In this document: in pieces, positions 1-11,160 of the stretch
How the letters are laid out: every line of letters begins with the position of its first letter
Numbering within the stretch: position 1 is the stretch's first letter
Notes under the pieces: generated by a model
The model's input: only the letters and a program-made list of their open reading frames with translations
Databases searched by the model: none
What the model was told of the DNA's origin: nothing
Program-made: the position numbers and the translations under genes
Assembly (NCBI RefSeq): GCF_037392515.1
Contig: NC_090281.1
Location: 54,166,753 to 54,230,752, forward strand
Source: Haliotis asinina
Lineage: Eukaryota; Mollusca; Gastropoda; Lepetellida; Haliotidae
Length of the DNA stretch: 64,000 nucleotides
Reading direction: 5' to 3'

Positions 1-171
1 CAGAGAGATCGCCATAAATCTACGTCAAATGTTTCTCAATAGACCTAAATTTTCAGTAATTCTCACATTACTAAACAGTTGGCAGCCATTTTTAAACACC
101 CAATATGGAAGTCACTTCCATGTGACTACTACAGTAAACTCCGAACAGTGGCTGTAATAGTATAATTATGG

Positions 172-331
172 AGAATCTCACCCAAGGGTCTACTGATATC
201 AAATATATCAACACAGGGTGATAAAGAAACACATATCCGAGGCTTGTCGAGGATATTTTTACCTTTATCAACGAGTGTTGATATAGTGGTTATCAGTAGA
301 CATGATTAGTTAGACATGAGGGTGAGATTCT
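172..331. repeat. MITE-like fold-back element
   Basis: The two ends are a perfect 12-bp inverted repeat (AGAATCTCACCC at 172-183 and its complement at 320-331). The pairing continues imperfectly inward: both arms carry CTACTGATA, ATATCAACAC and GATAAAG blocks, so nearly the whole 160 bp could fold back. There is no coding capacity. This is the form of a non-autonomous DNA transposon; the superfamily cannot be told, because no clear target duplication is visible. Confidence 0.5.
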
Positions 332-490
332 ATTCTCATCCAAATCATTCTTCATTAGTTTTCAACGAAAATTGTAAATCTCTGAACACAGTATTGCCAT
401 TATTTTTGCAGTGCAGCAGTATCATAGTATTGTCATCAACGTCATGACGTCATAGCATTATCTGGGCATTGTACAAAATCTACTGTCGAA

Positions 491-514
491 ACGATATCTC
501 CTAAGAGATATCGT
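491..514. repeat. perfect short hairpin
   Basis: A 10-bp perfect stem (ACGATATCTC with its complement) encloses a 4-nt loop, CTAA. A third copy of the GATATCTCCT core lies about 20 bp downstream (530-541). It may be part of a small repeat; I see no gene next to it. Confidence 0.4.
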
Positions 515-859
515 CTGATCTCACACAAGCGATATCTCCTGTGGAACACAATTTTGGATGGTGAATGTACGTATAGGCATCGCTTAACATTTGCTAACGC
601 TGCTGTAGATTGAGTTATTTGAGTAAACTACGCAAGTCATTCTTGTGCGTTTTTTATACTCCCAGATTTGTAAATAATTTGGTAAATGTGATTTTAGTGA
701 GTTACTGATATTATTTCCTTATATATTATAGGCATATATTAAAGAAAGTTTAAGAAATAAGAATAAACTCTCCCATTTTATCACATGACGTTTCACATCA
801 GCATGGGTCTTCATTTTCTCTCCACACTCTAGATTTCATAGATAATAAAGGATCAACCT

Positions 860-1142
860 TTGTAAATTTCAATGGTAGAACAGGCCTTCAGCAACCCATG
901 CTTACCATAAATGCCGACTGTGCTTGTCGTAAGAGGTGACTAACGGGATCTGGTGGTCACACTCGCTGACTTGGTTGACACATGTCATCGGTTCCCATTT
1001 GTGCATATCGATGCTCATGATGTCGGTCACTGGATTGTCTGGTCCAGATTCGGTTATTTCAGACCGCCGCCATATAGCTGGAATATTGCTAAGTGCGGCG
1101 CGTAAAAATAAACTGACTCACTCACACACTTGTAAATTTCAA
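860..1142 (+). mobile_element. SINE-A copy with 13-bp target duplication
   Basis: The copy starts inside the SINE head (GGCCTTCAGCAACCC) and runs through the shared core (GACTTGGTTGACACATGTCA; ACTGGATTGTCTGGTCCAGA; CCGCCATATAGCTGGAATAT) to the ACTC tail. It is flanked by a perfect 13-bp direct repeat TTGTAAATTTCAA at 860-872 and 1130-1142, so it is a 5'-truncated retroposition product at 873-1129. The same family recurs at least ten times in the window in both orientations. Confidence 0.85.
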
Positions 1143-1339
1143 CAAAGGCAATTTTGTCATAATGCCCCCGCTAAGAAATAGCATAGCAGAAGTTTCTCCA
1201 CTTGTACGATAAATTGTGGCTCTGTACGCTCGCAAAATTCTTGAAAGTTGGAGTTCTGGTTGCAGTTCTGAAAGATTTCTGTGTATCTGTGAAACTTTAC
1301 CATGGTGAAGAACTGATGTATTAACTAGCTGCCATCTTC

Positions 1340-2335
1340 AGATATTTACAAAACTCTGAACTTACAAACTGTCTGCCACTGTCAGTAACACTCTTTTCAG
1401 AGATCCATGTTCCGAAAATACACTTTCAAGCTTCTTAATCACTGAAGATGATGCACAGTCGCCAATCACAATCCATCTTCGGTCAGAATCGTGTTTGTAG
1501 ACACTGTTTTGTCCTGATTGTTCCGTGATAAGTTTCATGTGCATTATCCAGAATTTGCTTTCTCAACACTGTCGGCAAAATTATGCTTTCTCTTTTCAAC
1601 AATAAGGATTCAAGCATAGCGAGTTGTATTTAAAATATTCACCTTAACAATTCCTCATTGCAGAATCAACTGAATTGTCTACTTTTACAAGTTCTGAATC
1701 ATGCAAAGGAGCATCTCCCAACTCATCCAGTGAAACACACGTATCAACCACAGACATAACATAAATATCTACAGTTTCAAATCTATTTGATGATAAACGT
1801 TGTCAAGCTATAAAGTCAGCACTATTGCTTTTCTCAAGAATATGAACAATTTCAAAATCATACTCTTGCAATTTCCAAGCAAATCTCTGAATGTGTGGAG
1901 GTAAGTGTACAGATTTCTGTTGAGTCAACATTTGAATCAATGGAGGATGATCAGTTTGCAAAACAAAGATATTCGTTAAAATGTTGAACTGGTCAAACAC
2001 ATCATAACGCTTCAGGTCCAGTCTGTGAATACCTCCTCTCTGTTTCAGTGAGAGAGCAACTTGGAAAAGCCATGGGTCTCATGGTACCACTTGACTCTTC
2101 TTGTAGCAGTACAGACCCAAGGCCAACTGGACTAGCAAAAGTAATGGGAACTGTAGTAGCAGTCAAATCGTAGTAGTCTAAAGAGGCACTTGCACTAATA
2201 GCTCTCTTTAAGATACTGCAAGTCGTGAAATGATCGAATATGTACTGTGACCAGATAGACCAGTGATTGATCGATAATAAGTATCGACGCAATGAAGGTC
2301 CGAGTACATCAACCATCACCCCGTTCCACTTGGGC
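1340..2335 (-). mobile_element. Gypsy-type LTR retrotransposon fossil (pol fragment)
   Basis: This minus-strand remnant resembles Ty3/Gypsy pol. The higher-coordinate part looks like the RNase H region that follows the reverse transcriptase, and the lower-coordinate part (about 1.36-1.56 kb) resembles an integrase core segment, in the usual Gypsy order. No LTRs, gag or intact domain were found. It is broken in several places and clearly old. Confidence 0.6.
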
Positions 2336-2467
2336 GGATCTTAAATATATATATTGTCATTTTGCGACGGCAGTATTACATCTGTAATTTCGGTTCATCA
2401 ATGTCTAACCATGAATGCCAAGACTCATCCTTTTGAGGTCAAAGCAGTTGATAAACATGGCCGCTAA

Positions 2468-2965
2468 AACTAGTCCACGTCAATACGGTGACACTGTAAA
2501 TGGCACAGAAGGATAAAGATAAATGTTAGATGCATATTGACACAGAACAAAAAGTAAACAATGTCGCGATCGACTCCCAGTTAATTACAAACATGTTTTT
2601 AACAGTAATGGCTACAGAGAAACGGGGAACTGTTGGATCATCATTTGTACTTGTCACCAAGCAGTACAATTATGCAAATCTTTGTTTACCTGCAATCAGG
2701 ATGGAGGCAATGTCGCTGATATGCGACAGGACACGTAAAATATAACAGAATCTGATTAACCCATAACCCGCTTCTCAGAGCCTTGTGTTGTCAGTGCTTT
2801 TAGGCTTTTACGTAAACCGTCGACACAACGTGGGTCTGTATGCATCTAATCACACACTTGCATGGCTGATTGCATGTCAACTGCTCGATGCAAGGATAAA
2901 GGATGAAGACCTACAGATACAGATGTTGACATAGACTGTGAGCGAGTGTCATAGGATGTCGGGAT
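2468..2965 (+). repeat. ~500-bp dispersed direct repeat, copy 1
   Basis: The segment aligns along its length with 9385-9890 in the same orientation. The best conserved part reads GCTACAGAGAAACGGGGAAC and TATGCAAATCTTTGTTTACC, and the last shared block is CATAGGATGTCGGGATAAG. It contains no sustained reading frame. It could be an unclassified non-autonomous transposon or a local duplication; the two copies have clearly diverged. Confidence 0.6.
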
Positions 2966-2979
2966 AAGTTCCGCCAGCA

Positions 2980-3047
2980 ATGCGACTCACCCTGATATAT
3001 CTGGAATACTGTTTATAGTGGTGTAAACATAAACTCACTCATTCACA
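2980..3047 (+). mobile_element. SINE-A 3' remnant (decayed)
   Basis: A short match to the SINE-A 3' end: ATATCTGGAATACTG followed by a GTGTAAACATAAACTCACTC tail. Only about 65 bp are recognisable, and the copy is old. Confidence 0.4.
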
Positions 3048-3624
3048 TTTTGTACAGCAATGGGTCACATTGCTTTAAGGAAATCTAGACTGTGTCACAT
3101 GGTGTAATCGACTTGTACCAGCCGCCAGTTGTTTAAAAGAGCAATTGTTAGTTTACCATTTATAGCCGTATTGATTGTCTCCTTTGTCATGTCAGTTACA
3201 AGATCAATTATTCCAGAAACGGGCACTTAAGAGGACATAGTTTAAAAGTACATGCAGATACGTTGAGCATTAATATTATTAGGAAATTTGGGAATTTTGT
3301 TCTACACAACAATGTTAAAGTCTCAAGGTTAAAGTACATATACAGGTACTGCACACAGTTTCAACTATTATTGCCAAATGTGGTTCTATACCACAATGTA
3401 AACACAAAGAACTAGGGGTTTGGGTATTACACAACAAGATAAAGATGCGCATTCATACTCGATCGTTACAGTTTACATAATTGTTCTGACATAATATTTC
3501 CGAAATAGGTTTTCGTAGTTATATCGCAGAAATCATGAGATGAGCACTGAAACCTGTGTTGGTTTATGTCCACGAACATGACCGCAATTGAACGTAAATA
3601 CCCTTTATCCTCTGCAAAAATGAC

Positions 3625-3960
3625 TGAGTGAGTTAATATTTGGCATCACATCGGCAATATTGCAGTCATATCGTGTCGAGAACAAATCATTTGATAAAAT
3701 GGAAACATTTGGAAGAGTAAAACCGGTTGGCAATGGACAGTACAAACACTAGACTATCGAAGATATGAACATAAAATTCAAACTAAAACATTGTAATCAG
3801 AGACAATACAATATAAAACACGACTATAGATCACCAGCAACTGAAGGTAGATCACCATACTAGGAGCCATGGGGACTCACATTACTTTCGTTACTTGCAC
3901 GGACTCAAGCTGGATTTACACCATCCCTTCAGCCGCGGGCGATTGTAAGGCAATTTAGCC
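3625..3960. mobile_element. dispersed repeat C, copy 1 (SINE-like)
   Basis: It begins GACTGAGTGAGTTAATATTT, followed by CACATCGGCAATATTGCAGT. About 230 bp later it carries GGTAGATCACCATACTAGG. The same blocks in the same order occur at 27065-27365. It has no coding potential. The GTGAGTGAGTT start resembles the reverse complement of the SINE-A tail, but the body differs, so it is treated as a separate family. Confidence 0.55.
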
Positions 3961-4262
3961 AAAATTTAAAATAACAAATTTACTACGTTTATTTTTTTTA
4001 CTTTGAAAGTTCTATGACTTACGTACCCTATCTGGGGCACAATAATTTTACGATACTTCCCTCTGAGGATGCAACCACTAGCAATCGCAGCTGCTAATTC
4101 ATACCACCATTTATAAAATAGCATTTATTTGTATACAAACCATATTGCCCAATATTTATCCAACAACTCTCTTTCTCTTAAAAACAATTATTAAATGATA
4201 ATTTACTTCAAAGATCCTTAATTGTTTTGACACTGAAATATTTATCCCTTCTGATGGCAGCC

Positions 4263-4335
4263 TCTATATGAGAATATAGAGAAAGTGTCTATATGAGAAT
4301 ATAGAGAAAGCGTCTATATGAGAATATAAGAATAT
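4263..4335. repeat. 25-bp tandem repeat, 3 copies
   Basis: The unit CTATATGAGAATATAGAGAA plus 5 bp begins at 4264, 4289 and 4314; the third copy is incomplete. It lies in AT-rich sequence with no gene nearby. Confidence 0.8.
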
Positions 4336-4960
4336 ATGAAGTCTACCATAATCGTCATAAGTCATTGCTTCAGATAATTATTTTTACTCCATGAAACCTT
4401 TTAAATGAAAGCAATTGAAATCATTCGATAACACAGCACGATAACACAACATTGCTAATACAGCAATGTAATAATCTGTAAATAATCTGTGGATTTTATC
4501 AGCAAACATGTGTATACTCCTGCTCATACCAACGTTTTGACATGGACATATGTATAGACTAACTGAGATTGTTTCTTACATGTTCACCAACATATTTAGA
4601 GTCGTTATGTTTCACCTTTTAGGTCCCATTGGTCATTTTTGCAAGGTTACAACAATTATGTTAGATATGATTATTTCAAGGGTGAGTTTCCGATAAATAT
4701 TGTGACATCAATTTGTTTTGTAATCACCAACGGCGCTTGAGACCATGGTATTGTTATTTGTAATTGATACAAGGTAGAGCTGAACATCATTTGGGACTAC
4801 CATACTACTGTTTACACAACTTTTTATGATTTCATATAATATCTGTGAAAAGGGAAAATAGAAGCGGACTTAATTTGCATCCCTGACACATACCAATTTT
4901 GCGTTCCAACACAACCGACATTACATCCATCTCGTACAGAGTTTTAACATTTTTATTCAT
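4336..4960. other. no recognisable feature
   Basis: AT-rich sequence. I found no plausible exon, repeat match or structured element in this stretch. Confidence 0.5.
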
Positions 4961-4963
4961 ACT

Positions 4964-5330
4964 TCAACCCATGGCATTGTCCCAAGTCACACTTGTCCTT
5001 GTTATTAATAAAGGCAAATAATTTACCAAAGATGGACAATAGAGCCACCCTTCTGTAGTTGTTGATGTCACGGAAAACACCTGTTTTATGAAGCGGATGT
5101 AAAATACCAATTCCCAAGTTTCCGGGAAGCATCCCGTACCAAACATTACGCTGAATAGCAATTGTAAATGTACAATGGGTAGGTCAGCCGCACATACAAA
5201 TAATTAAGAAGTTATATTATCTATTCCAGCGGAAATGTTACATTCTAGACGGTGGAAGTTTGGGATTTTAAAAAAAAAATATTCCATCTTCAGTGTTCCA
5301 AATATTGGGGGTATCCTGTGCAGTATATTT
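4964..5330 (-). pseudogene. LINE reverse transcriptase fragment (N-terminal RT region)
   Basis: Read on the minus strand, the higher-coordinate end gives AGIDNITS. The lower part gives GTGCFPETWELVFYIRFIKQ and then a decayed version of the nYRGVTLLSvlgKLF block of LINE reverse transcriptases, before the catalytic palm. Only this part is present, and the frame is not continuous between the two ORFs (4964-5161 and 5204-5437). I infer an old APE-type LINE. Another RT fragment on the same strand at 6940-7420 carries the later palm motif, but the order is wrong for one contiguous element. Confidence 0.5.
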
Positions 5331-5464
5331 TGTCCGATCACTGTTGGTACAGACATCTTGTTAAATATGAAAAGGTCATCCGGTGTAAATGATGACTGCT
5401 CACAGCAACAAATCACTAAAACATATACATAAGCCAATTACATCAGTATCAATTCTTACAAGTA

Positions 5465-5650
5465 CGCGTAAGAGGCAGCTAATGGAATCGGATAGTCAGG
5501 TTCGCTGACTCTGTTGACATGCCATCTTATCCCATTTGCGTAGATAGATGTTCATGACGTTGATCACTAGATTGTCTGGACCAGACTCGATCATTTACAG
5601 ACCGTAACCATATAGCTGGAATATTGTGGAGTGCGGTTTCAAAAAGACAA
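5465..5650 (+). mobile_element. SINE-A copy, truncated and diverged
   Basis: It begins at the GTAAGAGGCAGCTAATGGAA equivalent of the SINE-A core and continues through GATTGTCTGGACCAGACTCG and CATATAGCTGGAATATTG. The tail has lost its ACTC run. No target duplication was found. Confidence 0.75.
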
Positions 5651-5898
5651 ACAAATCTTAAAGTTGAACCCGTCTATCACAGGCTAACACTTCTTTTAAT
5701 TCGTTGATGTTATATTTATTCGCTCTTGTATTTGTTTCTTCATGCAGTTTGTTTATGACGTCATTAATGCCCAGATTATCTTCGTCCGATCAGTGTTGTC
5801 ACCTTCTCTCCATCGTTGTCTGTCACAGTAACTACACACGTGTTGGCACCTATACTGGTAGGTAGTCTGGAAATCTGAAAGCACCTGTATTTACTGGG

Positions 5899-6163
5899 CC
5901 CGAAACAAACTTAAGTTCTAACTCAAATCTCAAACTGAGTTTGACAATTTGAAACAGCTGAATTTTTTTTATCTCAACTGCATTTTTTAGACTAAAAACG
6001 TCCAAACAACTAAAGAAATCTGTCCATCAAATTCAGATTGTCTACTACGTTTGAGCTGTATACCAATTTCCTTCCATTCTGGAAAATGCATGTTCCTGCA
6101 TTTTCTCAAATTTGAGCAAAAACTTGAACTTAAGTCAAAACTCAGACTTAAGTTTGTTTCGAG
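5899..6163. mobile_element. MITE candidate with 15-bp perfect terminal inverted repeats
   Basis: CGAAACAAACTTAAG at 5901-5915 is repeated as its exact complement at 6147-6161, enclosing about 230 bp. Next to the ends are related AACTCAAATCTCAAACTGAG and ACTCAGACTTAAG blocks, so the inverted homology extends imperfectly further in. There is no transposase. ORFs across it are artefacts of repeated AACTTAAGT-like words. The superfamily is unknown. Confidence 0.5.
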
Positions 6164-6939
6164 AAATCGATTACAGCTGCATCTTGGACTCTGTTGTAGT
6201 AGAGTTTGAATCACCACTCGAGTATTTCTGAAGTAATTGGATTCACTGATTGTGTAGCCGACCATAGTCTTTTCGACTCAACAGTCTCAGTTTCAAGCGT
6301 GTTCCCCTGTTGCCATGTACGCAGAAACAGTGCTGCATTTTTTTTCAGCGAGATTCCCAACTAGTGAGGTTTACATTTTCCCAGAGTAGATCTGCATGTT
6401 CGTGTTATGCTCTCATAACATACACTCATCAATGATCATTTGAATGACCGATTGTGAACTCTGACCTTTTTAGGACTATTGCTAGTACTGATGGATTCAT
6501 TATCATTGCTTAAAGATATGTTAGATTTGCATAAATAGTGAATTCTAAAATCATGAAGACCTACTCTGAATTTACACAACGCCCGTATTTTTCTTGTAGA
6601 CTCGTAATATAAACTCCGGTTTTTATAAAGAATTATGAGAATAATAGCCTTCTAAAACATTCAAATGACATAGACCATTCTGGACGAAAATGTCCTGAAG
6701 ACGTCGCTTAAGAACATATAAACATTACATTCATTTCAAGCCTCTTGTGAAATCCACCCATGACAAAATCCAATCGAAAGGGTAACTGTCTAACCTCCGA
6801 TGCCCAGTACTCACCAATATCAACTTTAGGAAAAATAAACTTTCCCTAGAGAATCCAGTCATAACTTCAGCCAAAATATAATTACTCTTAATCTAGTGAG
6901 TACAAATGTATTGCGACGACCAGGTACCTCAATACAGAC
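6164..6939. other. no recognisable feature
   Basis: AT-rich sequence without convincing exons or repeat family matches. Confidence 0.45.
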
Positions 6940-7420
6940 TTATTTAAATATGATGCATGAACCACTTCTTTCAATTCTTTTTGAATATCTGATATACTTG
7001 ATGCTTGAGCAGATAAAGTTCACAGGCTGTTGACCAGTTTAGTCTGGATGAGAATATTACACCTAAATATTAATAATACGAAACACATTTCACCCTTGTA
7101 TTACCATAATACCATATCTCATCCCTTCTTAACACACCTCCATTCCTGGACACAATAATGTCAGTTTTCCCAGTATTAACACTCAGTCTCCAAGTAATAC
7201 AAAACTGATGCACAATATTAACCTGCTGCTGTAAAGAAATGATTGTATAGAAAACATATTTACATCGTCAGCAAATAGTAACATCATTTTAGCATCTATG
7301 TTTTGAGATATGAATACACCAGGTTTGCAGGATTTATAAATTTCTGCAGCAAGTTCATCTAAAAATGCAGCCTTGGCGTACTCCAGAACTTGTAGAGAAC
7401 ATGTTAGCTTTCCAATTACC
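6940..7420 (-). pseudogene. LINE reverse transcriptase fragment (palm, FADD motif)
   Basis: Minus-strand translation contains the metal-binding palm motif LLFADDV, preceded by a block resembling the region upstream of it (LDELAAEIYKSCKPGVFI) and followed in other frames by SVNTGKTDIIVSRNG and YLGVIFSSRLNWS. The order matches APE-type LINE RT (FADD, then the LG.. block). Several frame changes separate the parts, so this is a dead copy. A TATG microsatellite abuts its 5' side. Confidence 0.6.
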
Positions 7421-7471
7421 AACCTTACACATGATTTTATAGATGCAGACATATTATGAAGAAGTTTGTGT

Positions 7472-7629
7472 ATGTATGTATGTATGTATGTATGTATGTA
7501 TGTATGTATGTATGTATGTATGTATGTATGTATGTATGTATGTATGTATGTATGTATGTATGTATGTATGTATGTATGTATGTATGTATGTATGTATGTA
7601 TGTATGTATGTATGTATGTATGTATGTAT
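7472..7629. repeat. (TATG)n microsatellite, about 39 copies
   Basis: A nearly uninterrupted TATG/GTAT tract of about 158 bp. It keeps three plus-strand frames and one minus-strand frame open, because the 12-nt reading cycle contains no stop in those frames; the resulting YVCM or IHTY peptides are not genes. Confidence 0.95.
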
Positions 7630-7929
7630 CCTTGTGTCTATCAACATTTTTCAGATTCGGGGTTCAAATCTGAAAGTTTGTTCAGATTTGGAATTATGAC
7701 CAACAGTGTCAATATACATTATCTCACCCCTGCTAATGTACTAGATGCTCCTTGTGAGCCTGGGTATCTTAAAATCATAAACAACTAAACTGCAATTTTC
7801 CATTGTTTGAACCTCAAGTTTGAGTTTTCTTGGTATCTGGGTTTAGGCATTTGAATTCCGAATCTGAATTTTTGTTCACATTCGAGATTTTTCCTTTCTA
7901 GACTCAGCATTCGATATGTATGTATGTAT

Positions 7930-8034
7930 ATGCAGGTAGGTAGGTACGTAGGTAGGTGGGTGGGTAGGAAGGTAGGTAGGTAGGTAGGTAGGTAGGTAGG
8001 TAGGTAGGTAGGTAGGTAGGTAGGTAGGTAGGTG
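7930..8034. repeat. (GGTA)n microsatellite
   Basis: A GGTA tetranucleotide tract of about 105 bp with a few interruptions (ACGTA, GGTGGGTGGG) near its start. It lies 300 bp from the TATG tract. Confidence 0.95.
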
Positions 8035-8149
8035 CGTATTTAACAGCATGATTTTCAATATCGGCGTGTATTTTCATAGAATACAGAATTCACATGCAAT
8101 GCACGTGAACGTTGGGGATCAAATAGTCTCAACGATGGGTATAAAAGGT

Positions 8150-8810
8150 TGATCGCAGTCTGTCGATTATTCTCTGTATTTGGAATATTGTTGACGAACG
8201 CAACATGCCACGTCTAAGTGAAGCCAACTGTCATATAGCCATTGGTCTCCTTGAAGTTGTCCAGTCTCATCGTGCAGTTGCCCGACGCATGAATGTTCAT
8301 CAAAGCACCGTTTCACAGCTCTGGGAGAGATACCGCCGTCAAAATTCGGTTGCAGATGCCCCGCGTATTGGGCGACCTCGAGCGACCACAGGAACGCTGT
8401 ACATCCGGGTACATTCCGCTGGAGAAGTGATTTGGTGATGATCCAGGGCAACCTGACAGCTCAAAGGTACTGTGGCGAAATCCTACGCCAACACCTCCGG
8501 CCAGAGGAAGTTGTTTCAACAGGGCAATGCCCGACCCCACACAGCACGTCACACTAGAGACTTCGTCCGGTACCACACCATCAATGTGCTCCCCTGGCCC
8601 TCCAGATTACCGGACTTAAGCCCGATCGAACATCTGTGGGATGCCCACAGACGGGTGCGAAGCCGTAACCCTCAGCCCCAGACACTTCAGCAACTCGTAC
8701 AGGCACTACAGGCAGAGTGGGCTGCGATTAGGCAACAAGAGATTCTGAGACCTATTTGTTCGATGTCGAAGCGATGACGTACAATTCTGGATGCCCACTG
8801 ATAGTCACAC
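8150..8810 (+). mobile_element. internally deleted Tc1-like transposon
   Basis: The 5' part (8205-8438) encodes a transposase helix-turn-helix region: SEANCHIAIGLLEVVQSHRA, then RMNVHQSTVSQLWERYRRQN and the linker IGRPRATT. After 8430 it jumps to the C-terminal half: GNLTAQRY, then RYHTINVLPWPSRLPDLSPI with EHLWD supplying the third catalytic residue. The first catalytic Asp region, roughly 130 residues, is missing, and the C-terminal part lies in other frames (8472-8777). It is a non-autonomous, frameshifted Tc1/mariner derivative. Terminal inverted repeats were not resolved. Confidence 0.8.
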
Positions 8811-9384
8811 TAGGTATTTACTTCTCACTCAAACTGACTTTCCTCGACTTGGTGCCAAAGACGGATAAGTTTTGAGGGTTTTTTTATACTCCTTTTATTA
8901 TTGGCCATTCCAGCAAATGCACTCTGTTATCTCGTAATGGACAGTTACCAAACTGGATCTTTTCAGATTCCGTTCATCGAACAAGGCAAATATGGTTCCC
9001 ATTTGTGAATGTAGACTTTGCGATAATGACATTCCATATTTATTTCATTAATTGCTTCCCTTGAGATTTTTGTTTTCGACCTTCATTCCAGAATGGCTTA
9101 TCAATTACGCACAGTCATCCAATAGCTGTGGTGGAGATGTCAAACCCTGATGGTACCCTACTGCAAACCAAGACTGAATTGATCCGGGCGAGTCACCTGA
9201 AAGGGCGGGTTTAGAAATAGAGGTTTAATTAATGTCATGTTGAGGTCACATGTCCCGCAACCCACGAAGACTCACGGTCGGAATATATCGCCATCAGTCT
9301 GTATTTGTCGGACCCGCCTCTACAAAACAAAACAAATATACCTTCATGATACAATATATACCCAAATCAGACCACATCACTATG
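8811..9384. other. no recognisable feature
   Basis: Unique-looking sequence between the Tc1 derivative and the second ~500-bp repeat. No supported gene. Confidence 0.4.
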
Positions 9385-9890
9385 CTGATATTGTAAATTG
9401 TACGGAAGGATAAAGATCAAAGTTAGACGCACACAACAGAAAAAAGAAACAGAAAAAAGCTAATAATGTCCAATAGACTCCAAGCTAACCACAAATATTT
9501 TTTAACAGTAATGGCTACAGAGAAACGGGGAACTGTTTGATAATCATCTGTTCTTGTCACTGCGCAGTACATTTATGCAAATCTTTGTTTACCTGCAATC
9601 AAGGTAGATTCAATCTCGCTGATATGCGACAGGACATGTAGACTAACGCAAACTGACTAATCCATAACCGGTTTCACAACACAACGTTTTGTGTTGTCAG
9701 TGCTTTTAAGCTTTGGGGTAAATGTTCCGTAGTAACCGGCGACACAACGCGGGCCTGCCTGGAGCTAATCACACAACTGCATGGAAGCTGGCATGTCAAC
9801 TGCTCGATGCAACGATAAAAGGAGAAGAATCCGAGATAGCAAACTTCACATAGAATGTTATCGAAGGTCACATAGGATGTCGGGATAAGC
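9385..9890 (+). repeat. ~500-bp dispersed direct repeat, copy 2
   Basis: Second copy of the 2468-2965 segment, same orientation, with small indels. The shared blocks include GCTACAGAGAAACGGGGAAC, TATGCAAATCTTTGTTTACC, TTGTGTTGTCAGTGCTTTTA, CATGTCAACTGCTCGATGCA and CATAGGATGTCGGGATAAG. It is non-coding. Confidence 0.6.
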
Positions 9891-11034
9891 AATCAGGTCA
9901 GTCACCATGTACTATTGTTCACACAGGCCGATCCAATTGGTCATTGACTCGTTAGTGCCACTCAAAGACGTTGACCCAATTTATGCATCTATATGTTGTT
10001 CATATATAAATATATTACTGCGAAAATAGTGTCAAAGAATAAAAGGAAGAAAGTGGGTAAAGGCAAACAGATTGTGAAACTTTCACCATCCCTTGAACCC
10101 GGCATCTTTGGGGGAGGGGGCAGTTTTCTTTTGATGACCAAATGGTCGTGTTTTAGTCAATGTTTCAAATCCGAAACACCATACTGCAAAATCAGCAGCA
10201 TAAGGTTTTAAGGTATCTTTTCCGGACATCTGTGCAGGGAACTAGGTATTATAGTGATAAAACAGATAATATTCCTACGAGGAAATAAATAAACAACACA
10301 CGCAACAAACCCCACTACTGATGTACCGTTATCAAATCCACTTACGTAGCTATAGTTTACAGATGATAGGTTTCTTTACAACATTTAGTTCGAGCATTTA
10401 GTTAAAAATTTATCAGATCCTGCTCCTTGGTGGCAACCATCAGAACACATCCACATCAACTCAACCCTGAACAAACCCGACAACATATTGTGTAAATAAA
10501 ATTCGATTGGAACTGACACAATGTTGATCGTAGAAACGAAACTTTCGAAATATTAGACCTCTATGCGTGTACCAGAAACATTTGTTAAAGGCTTTCCCGA
10601 ATCCTTTGGACAGTAACCGTCATGGCACTCGTGGCATTCTTCAAATGGAAGGTGAAAAAGAATTCTCCGTTGTACAATGTCATATGCCTCAGAAGATCAT
10701 TTTAGCCATCCATTTCAAAACGTCAGCGCCAAACAATATTCAATCCGACACATCCGAACAATATCCGAAACAATGTTATGTCAGAATAAGTTCACTCTTT
10801 TGACATGAACAGTTGACTAGCCTCTGTATTTGTTGTTTATGGGTGAAAGATATTGTCACTATTTCGGGAACACCCCTAATCGTCATTATTACAGTGGATC
10901 ATAATCACATGTTCGTGACATATTCGGAATTGCACAACCGACACTTGTTTAACCAGATATTTTCTATAGATGTTGAAATTTGTTCGACATATTTTTTAGA
11001 CTAGAGTAGTTTAGTTTTAGCACTGTGCCAGTAA
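9891..11034. other. no recognisable feature
   Basis: The ORFs here (for example 10567-10803, 78 aa) have no splice context or family resemblance that I can recognise. Otherwise the stretch is AT-rich and repeat-poor. Confidence 0.4.
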
Positions 11035-11160
11035 TATCACGGCGATGGACATCAGAAATGGGTTTCACGCACAGTACTCAAGAGAGAAATAGAACCCCGG
11101 GTCTTTGACGTATCGAGCTAAGGGTTTAACCACTAGGCTACCCAACCGCCCGAAACACTT
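11035..11160 (-). mobile_element. SINE-B (tRNA-derived) copy
   Basis: On the minus strand the sequence carries a tRNA-like head: GGCGGTTGGGTAGCCTAGTG (A-box region) and a degenerate B box, followed by the family body GTGAAACCCATTTCTG. It is in reverse orientation to the copy at 12044. It is a SINE and not a tRNA gene, because the body continues past the tRNA-like part and no cloverleaf is completed. Confidence 0.6.

Noticed and set aside
7183-7788. Several ORFs of 76-154 aa over the TATG tract
   Set aside because: They are products of a 4-bp repeat that has no stop in those frames; only the RT part of the minus ORF outside the tract is meaningful.
10567-10803. 78-aa plus-strand ORF
   Set aside because: There is no motif, paralog or splice context; its length is within chance for this composition.
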